From positions 28,598,336 to 28,662,335 of the forward strand of contig CM037460.1 in NCBI GenBank assembly GCA_021014325.1: a stretch of DNA of 64,000 nt, read 5' to 3'. Source of the DNA: Plazaster borealis. Its lineage: Eukaryota > Echinodermata > Asteroidea > Forcipulatida > Labidiasteridae. This document shows positions 57,976-64,000 of this stretch, one piece after another; within the stretch, counting starts at the first letter, position 1, and each line of letters opens with the position of its first letter. The notes beneath the pieces are model-generated. The model was not told where the DNA came from. It saw only the letters and a program-made list of their open reading frames with translations, and did not search any database. The translations under genes were made by a program, and so were the position numbers.

Positions 57976-60900
57976 ACTCGAAATTCGATTATTCGGTCAT
58001 ATTTACTTAATTTTATCGTCATGTAAGGAGGACTATTTTTATAGTACAGTTTTGTTTCTCGGTTTCTTTGAAGAACCGACACAGTTAGAGGGTAGTATGA
58101 CGGGGTTGTGAGGGTAGAAGATCGTAAGCTAAATGGATAGACGGTTCCTTTTTTATTTAGTGTAATACTATAGTCTCTAACTGTCATTGCAGTCAGTATT
58201 ATAACAGTATTGCAGCATTATAACAAAAAACTCATTAAAAATCAGACAGTATATATTTTTGGAGTTGCATCATTGGAGGGGTATTTGAGACCGAGTAGAT
58301 GTAACATCCCTTTAAAACTGAAATTTATTGTTGATTAAAACTAAAGTCAATAATATTTTTACGGGAAAATGAAAGACATCCATCTTGTAATTATTCTGAC
58401 GTAATTGACTAGGCCTACTTGTAATTTATTTGTATTGTTCTTTTTAAATATCTCTGTAGGAAAGATATTGTCCTTTGAGTCAAGCATTTTACATGTTAAT
58501 CATCTTAATGATTTGTTTAGTCTTTGATTTGATTATTTTTCTTCCAGCACCCAACTATCTCCCCAAGCCCCTTTACAAACAAATACACTTCTGCACCATA
58601 ATGTTTTTCATGTCCAACCTCTATGACTGCCTACATAAATAACGTACTATTCAAGTCAGTCTAACTATAGCTTCATAATATATACAGAGTTAAATTATTC
58701 TTTCGAACAATGATCCCGTTATTAACTATAAGAACAACCAGTATCATTCGTCTTGAGGAACTTCATCAAATCGACATACCGAACTACTGTTATGTTTATA
58801 GTGTAGAGCGTGTCTGCTGAATGTCTACGGGGCGTCATGAGGCGAACCACCCGCGCTTGATTATTCTGCTGTCGCGGTCTGTCTTCAGCCGATTACCGTT
58901 GATTCGTTGAAATTTTCCCGATAACTAAGTCATTCAGCGTTTATCTTTGGAACGCGTACTTTCTTTTTCAGAGTGAGACAAATGATGTTTAGGTCATGAA
59001 TGTAGGATATGTTATTCACTCAAAGTGATTTTGCATCATTTTAGGAATTTTAAGCCGCAATACATTTCGTTAGCAATTCATCAAAACATTGTTAAGAGAC
59101 CGTAATTCATTGTTAATGGAAAATAACTAACATGAAGTCAATATAGTCATTCCATTAAAAGAAAAGCGAAATGTTCCTCTAAATCCTTGCTTGTTGGGGA
59201 GGGAATAACTGATTACGTCAGCAAACAATTAGATTGTGTCCAATGGGAGTACAGTACATTGCTATACGTTGTACTGTGGGTTAATCTGTTTTGATTTAAA
59301 ACTGAATATTAGGAAAGTTAGTTTTGAGTTGTTTAGTTAGTACCTCTCTAGTCTCCAGGGACATCAGCTTATAAACCCTAATTCATACGATTGTCCATTG
59401 GATTACTATTGTTACAATAGCCCACACACATCGCTGACGTCTGGAATGGAGACCACTGAGGCCATTCGAGGTCACGGGGTTTTATTTATTTCTTCAGACT
59501 GACTAGTCATCACCTCGACCAACATTAGCTTGCCTCATTGATAGTACAATGCCGCCCAATATAAGTTAAGAAGGAGGAGATTGTGATCACGAATTTAAAA
59601 AACAAAACCACAAAAACCGAGAAACACCCTCTATAGGACAGTAAATGACATGGCAACTGATTATCGAGGAGAGCACTTTATGAAATACGCAGTCTAACAA
59701 GTCAAACATTTATTCATTTATTTTTTATTCGGTGTATGTCATAACTTTATTTGCCTGTTTATTCTACACATTTTAGTGAATAAAGCGCCACTGTGAAAGG
59801 TGGAATTCAACTTTGATTGAAGAAAAAAACAAAAACGACTAAACTGTTTAGTTTCTTGGGTGTTGTTTCAGCATCACTGTATTTCAATTAAACCACCAGT
59901 GTATATTGGTTTGGATGTAGTTTTCTTAGTAATTGAAACGCTTGTTGTTGACGCGTTGCGAAGCGGAGGAAACTTCCTTAAGGCTGTTCTAGTTTCTCAC
60001 AATACAGAATCAGTAACAACCGCATCTCTGAACTGTAACAAATTACTTCTGGTTTCTCTATTCTTTCTTTTCTAAGTTAGAGGTTGTTGATTTCTATACT
60101 CGAATTGTTGTCATCGAAGGGAATGGCTGTTCTTCCTTCATTCAGACAATTCTTCAATGATGCTCATACTCTTAAAGTAGCGGATTTCCCCCCTGCACCT
60201 TAACTTGTTGTATGAGTTGTAGATGGAGAAGAAATCTAGCATAATCCCCTGGCCCCAGTTGGTCCAGCCGTTTGTGACGGCACCCATGCGTGTGTATACA
60301 GTTGGGTGGCGATAGGAGAGTGTGTTAAAAGCAACTTATCTGGCTGAAGTATGCAGACTGCAGATTTTATAACAACGTGATGATAGGGATTGCTGGTTAG
60401 TGTTAAATTGAAGCCTAACTCCGGTGACTGGTGCATTTAGCGAGCCGCCCTCCCTGCCGCCGCCCTGATAGTCGACTCAGCACACGGCCGCGTGCCAAGA
60501 CAAGTTGTAGCTGAGGCACACCAGGCTCTTATGACTCTATTTACACTTCGCGGTTTTAGTGTCGTAAATCCGTTATTACAACCAGTGGTGATTTCACCAC
60601 GTGAGGTCTACTCAATGGATTTGATTTGAAGACGAAATCTTAGCCATACATGAATCCATTTACATAACTGAAATATTTTTAAAAACTGTCAAAGTTTTAC
60701 ATGTTTTTCTTCCTGCATGCTTGCTATATCAACATAGACTCACATCTTCGCTTGGATGCTAAAGTTCTCATGGGCAGAGACAGGAGTTTGTTCTCAATCT
60801 TCCAAGCTGTCATCAAGCTTGTCCGGAAATGTCCACGCTGCCATTTGACGCCAACATCATTTCGCTTTGACTTCCTTCGGAGTATGCTCGGTTTCTACGT

Positions 60901-61461
60901 GCCGTATACACATAAGCACACGATAGCTGGATGTTTTCAACTGCCTGAATTGTTGTAAGAAGTTTCTATTATTGATAAAGAATGTGTGCTTTACCAGCAG
61001 AAGGAGTTGCGTATCGTTATCTTATCACTAGCTGAGCTAAACTTCTTTGCGTCAACTTTTGAAAAACCTCACCTCGCGAGATTTTTGGCAAGCAGAAATC
61101 TTCTCGTCAACTGCTGCATTTTGTCTTTAACTTCACATTTCAGAGATTGTCCTTTTTGGAATTTTGTCATGATTGAATTTGTGTAATTGGATATTAATGA
61201 GGTGTTAGTGGTCGGACTGAGGTGGTGTTGCATATTCGTCCACCAATTAAAAAACAAACTTAATCTGATATTATTTATTTACAAGCTTTGACACTTCTTG
61301 GTTTACTTATCAGAAACTTGATTCCGAACAATAAGTTTGTTGATATTGGAAGAGACAACAATTTGTTTACAAATGGAATGAGCAATTTCTTGAGTTAGGA
61401 CTCAATTAAGGTGGTTCGATAGATCATCATTTGTGTCCTTCGCTACGGGCCGTCTCGGATC
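57976..61461. other. Intergenic and upstream region of the T-box gene
   Basis: No protein gene is recognised. Short open frames (59860-60075, 60701-60958) look random. Regulatory DNA for the gene at 61462 probably lies here but I can name no site. Confidence 0.5.
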
Positions 61462-61603
61462 ATGGAACCCAGCAGCAAGCCACCTAATTCAGCTCTATCT
61501 AGCCGGGCTAATGCTTTCTCTATCGACTCGCTCATGTCTAGAAGTAACACCATAAGAGCAGGCACAACTGAAGGCGAGCATCACGCAATACTCAATAACA
61601 CAG
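61462..61603 (+). CDS. tbx20: Exon 1 of a T-box gene, probably tbx20
   Basis: It starts ATGGAACCCAGCAGC and encodes 47 residues plus one base. The segment ALSSRANAFSIDSLM matches the N-terminal SSRANAFSIxxLM motif that I know from Tbx20 proteins; Tbx15/18/22 have a similar SSRARAFSVEAL. The rest is Ser/Thr/Asn-rich and disordered, as expected before the T-box. The donor is GTAACT, phase 1. The T-box itself lies beyond the window, so the call rests on this motif. Tbx20 is a nuclear transcription factor of heart and neural development. Confidence 0.62.
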
Positions 61604-63910
61604 GTAACTTAATTTGTGTATTTCTTAGAAACTCTTTCTGTTGTTTCAGAATAAAACGGGGTGTTTTTTTCTGTGTTCAAATACCGCTTTGGCCTTTTGT
61701 TTATTGAGACCTATACGAGAGTAAAACTCATCCTTCTGTTTGTCGTATATCCAGGAGGCAAACGTCCTTACAAGAATGTTAACCGTGCTTTCATTCTAAA
61801 CACAGAGAAAACTACTTTCGGCTTTCCATTTCGGAAAGTATTATTTATGCCACAGATTGCCATGAGTTGAACATACAGTATTGTTTAGAGAAACCTGTTT
61901 TCCGTAAACAATATTAATGCAAAAAGTATATGGCCTGACTTTTCTATCTTGTCTTTCTCGAAAGCTAAATGACAACACAACAAATTATTAACTAGCAAAT
62001 AACTTTGTGATTATTTAGTATTGCTCTTTTGAGCATTATTGCAAGAACGACAAATGCTCAATAAACGAAGCTTAATTTCCATTGTGCTAGATTAGGTTTT
62101 TTTCAGACAACACAGCAGCATGCATTTACCAGAGTTAGATCTTGCAATAAAACACTATCTACCCTAGCATAACGCATTGTATTTGTGCCAGTATACTGTA
62201 TCTGGTGTACATTCTGATTACTGGTTAAAGGAACATTACAGAATTGGTTTTTGCTAACAAAACAGTTAAGCACTATATATAATCCACCATATACATAAAC
62301 TGACAAACCTGTAGAAGTTTGAGAACGATCGGCCATTTGGGTCACGAGAAAATAGTGATACCGATAACACATTTGCATGTGTTATACAATGCATGAATAA
62401 AACGCTCATGAGCGATAAACTCCAATCGGAAATTAGTTTTATTTATTTCTCATCAAATATGGCATTTCAGACAGAAATATTTCTGTTTTCTACTATCATC
62501 ATCATTAGACCGTGTAAGTTTAATGTAAATCTGTGATCTTAAAGAAAATTTTAATTACCAGTTCTGTAACGTTCCTTTAAGAATGTTTGATAATTGATAC
62601 TAACTTTCGGAAACATTTTTAAGAATAAAAAGCTTGAAAGTCTAGGCTAAGTTATTGTGTAACGACGACAGAAGAGAATCCTGGCTTGCAAAATTAGTGA
62701 TCTTAAAATTGTGATTTTATCTTGTTATTTATCAAGTTAGGTTAAATATAGAAGCATTTGGCGGTCTCTTTTAGTATTGTTTGGGGCAAAAGTTTTTCAA
62801 GTTGAAAATGTCCAAAACGCAAAAGGGTTTTGTAAAGGAGAATTCTCTTTGTTAATTGGACATCAATCATGATAAAGCTATCCCATCCAATGAGAGTGCA
62901 ATTATGGTCACATCGATGTATATAATGACTTATTGTTAGTCCTCGATTCGGCCAATTTGCCTTCTTTCGCTTAGGGCATCACACCACCAAAGCCTGCCCC
63001 CTTAGTGACACGAAGTACCCTTTGTTGGGCTTTGGTGAACCGCTAAGGGGCAGTGTAACCTTGTTGACCGTTCTTTAGGTACTAGAAACCCACTTGGTTA
63101 TCCTGACTGTACCGGGAGAGTGCTGACATACGTAAGTGAACCAATTTCATCGGCTGGGTTGTCTTGCGGTTGGTGTACTTTGCTGTTTATGGTCATTGGT
63201 TTCAACCAAAACACAACCATCGATACCAGCCCCCTTCTAAAAATGTTAAATTAGGGGTTAGTTAGTTTTATCAGAAAATATTTGCTTCTTTACACGAGGC
63301 GGCTGGATTAATTATTGCCAAGTTCAACTGATTGTCAATTAATTATCACAAATATATATATGAGCGTACACTCATTGATCTCCCAAATAAGATATTCTAT
63401 GAAACTTATAGGGGCCATTCAGAATAGTCACTGTTAACAAATTTCGACTTTTAAATATTGAATGGCTTCATAGTATAATCTATACACTGAAGAACATAAT
63501 GCCTAAAATGAACCAGATATTTTATATCAGAGGTATATCCAACATCAGTAGTTTTCAATGGCTTTTCCTGGCTTAAACAAACAACTTTGTAGTTTAATCA
63601 GGAATACAATTGACGATCTTGGCCAGCTGGGTATTTTTTCTTCTTCTTTTTCGTTTGTTAATTAAGAAATATTTAATTTTTTTAAACAAAAACTGTATTT
63701 AGATTTTCAGTTATTTTTGTTTACATTGACTAATCTGAATGGCCCCTTACGATAACCTTTAATTCGTTGTTTGAAGTGCTTAAACTTGACGACAAAACAC
63801 AATGACTTGTATTTTAAACACAGTTGTAAAAAACGTCATTTGTCAACAAAGTTTAAGATTTTGAAGCATTATTTAATTTCATAATATTCAATATATAGAT
63901 TTCCAGCCAG
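61604..63910 (+). other. Intron 1 of the T-box gene
   Basis: 2.3 kb, AT-rich. The only notable structure is an interleaved pair of inverted repeats at 62986-63052. No exon is seen inside. Confidence 0.5.
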
Positions 63911-64000
63911 CGGCACCTTTCAACTGTTATCAACAGAAAACTAGTCCGCCGAGTCGACAACATTCGGCCAGCAACACCGACACAACGGCCCCATCACACC
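63911..64000 (+). CDS. tbx20: Exon 2 (start) of the probable tbx20 gene, runs off the window
   Basis: Acceptor TTTCCAGCCAG ending at 63910. Joined to exon 1 in phase 1 it reads AAPFNCYQQKTSPPSRQHS and on, open to the window end and Ser/Thr/Pro-rich. The nearby earlier AG at 63906 would give a stop (TAG) after 13 codons, so 63911 is preferred. Confidence 0.45.

Overview
The window looks like nuclear DNA of a marine invertebrate deuterostome, most likely an echinoderm. It has spliced genes with GT-AG introns, a 5S rDNA cluster, many DNA transposons and MITEs, and a T-box first exon that resembles Tbx20. The echinoderm assignment is an inference from the 5S sequence and the repeat types; no species marker is present.

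Region 1 (1 to about 24.1 kb) is a wrecked 5S rDNA array. Every 5S gene in it is cut by the same kind of DNA transposon at or near the same point, just after 5S nucleotide 102. Copy C (3175-14183, about 11 kb) carries a nine-exon minus-strand gene for a very large DDE transposase with an N-terminal C2H2 zinc finger. Copies A (1-3167, cut by the window edge) and B (16218-21682) are near-identical, internally deleted and frameshifted relatives. Copy D (22432-22623) is a small remnant. The element, with a roughly 7-bp target and a multicopy small-RNA gene as its site, fits the published description of the Dada superfamily, whose reported targets, as I recall them, are snRNA and tRNA genes. A 5S-targeting member is the main candidate novelty here. 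The 5S spacers also hold a 9-bp minisatellite and a TA-target (pogo/Tigger-like) element whose empty site is preserved in the next spacer.

Region 2 (24.1-31 kb) holds a decayed Ty3/gypsy-type retroelement (gag, protease, start of reverse transcriptase) next to a leftover piece of 5S spacer. It also holds AT-rich sequence, two Helitron-like 3' ends and a long-arm foldback element just upstream of the next gene.

Region 3 (31.1-54.4 kb) is one plus-strand gene of 16 coding exons, with phases that close perfectly to 873 codons. It encodes a mitochondrial FAD oxidoreductase/GcvT-type protein of the PDPR/SARDH/DMGDH family. Intron 2 contains the second main novelty: a 9.1-kb, 48-bp minisatellite whose unit is the exon 2/intron 2 junction itself, 25 bp of exon plus 23 bp of intron. 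The gene therefore carries well over a hundred tandem copies of its own 5' splice site, all in the same reading phase. Other introns hold SINE, MITE, foldback, tRNA-like and simple-repeat insertions.

Region 4 (54.4-64 kb) is mostly noncoding. It contains the pdpr-like 3' flank, a GC-rich patch, and near its end exon 1 and the start of exon 2 of a probable tbx20 gene on the plus strand.
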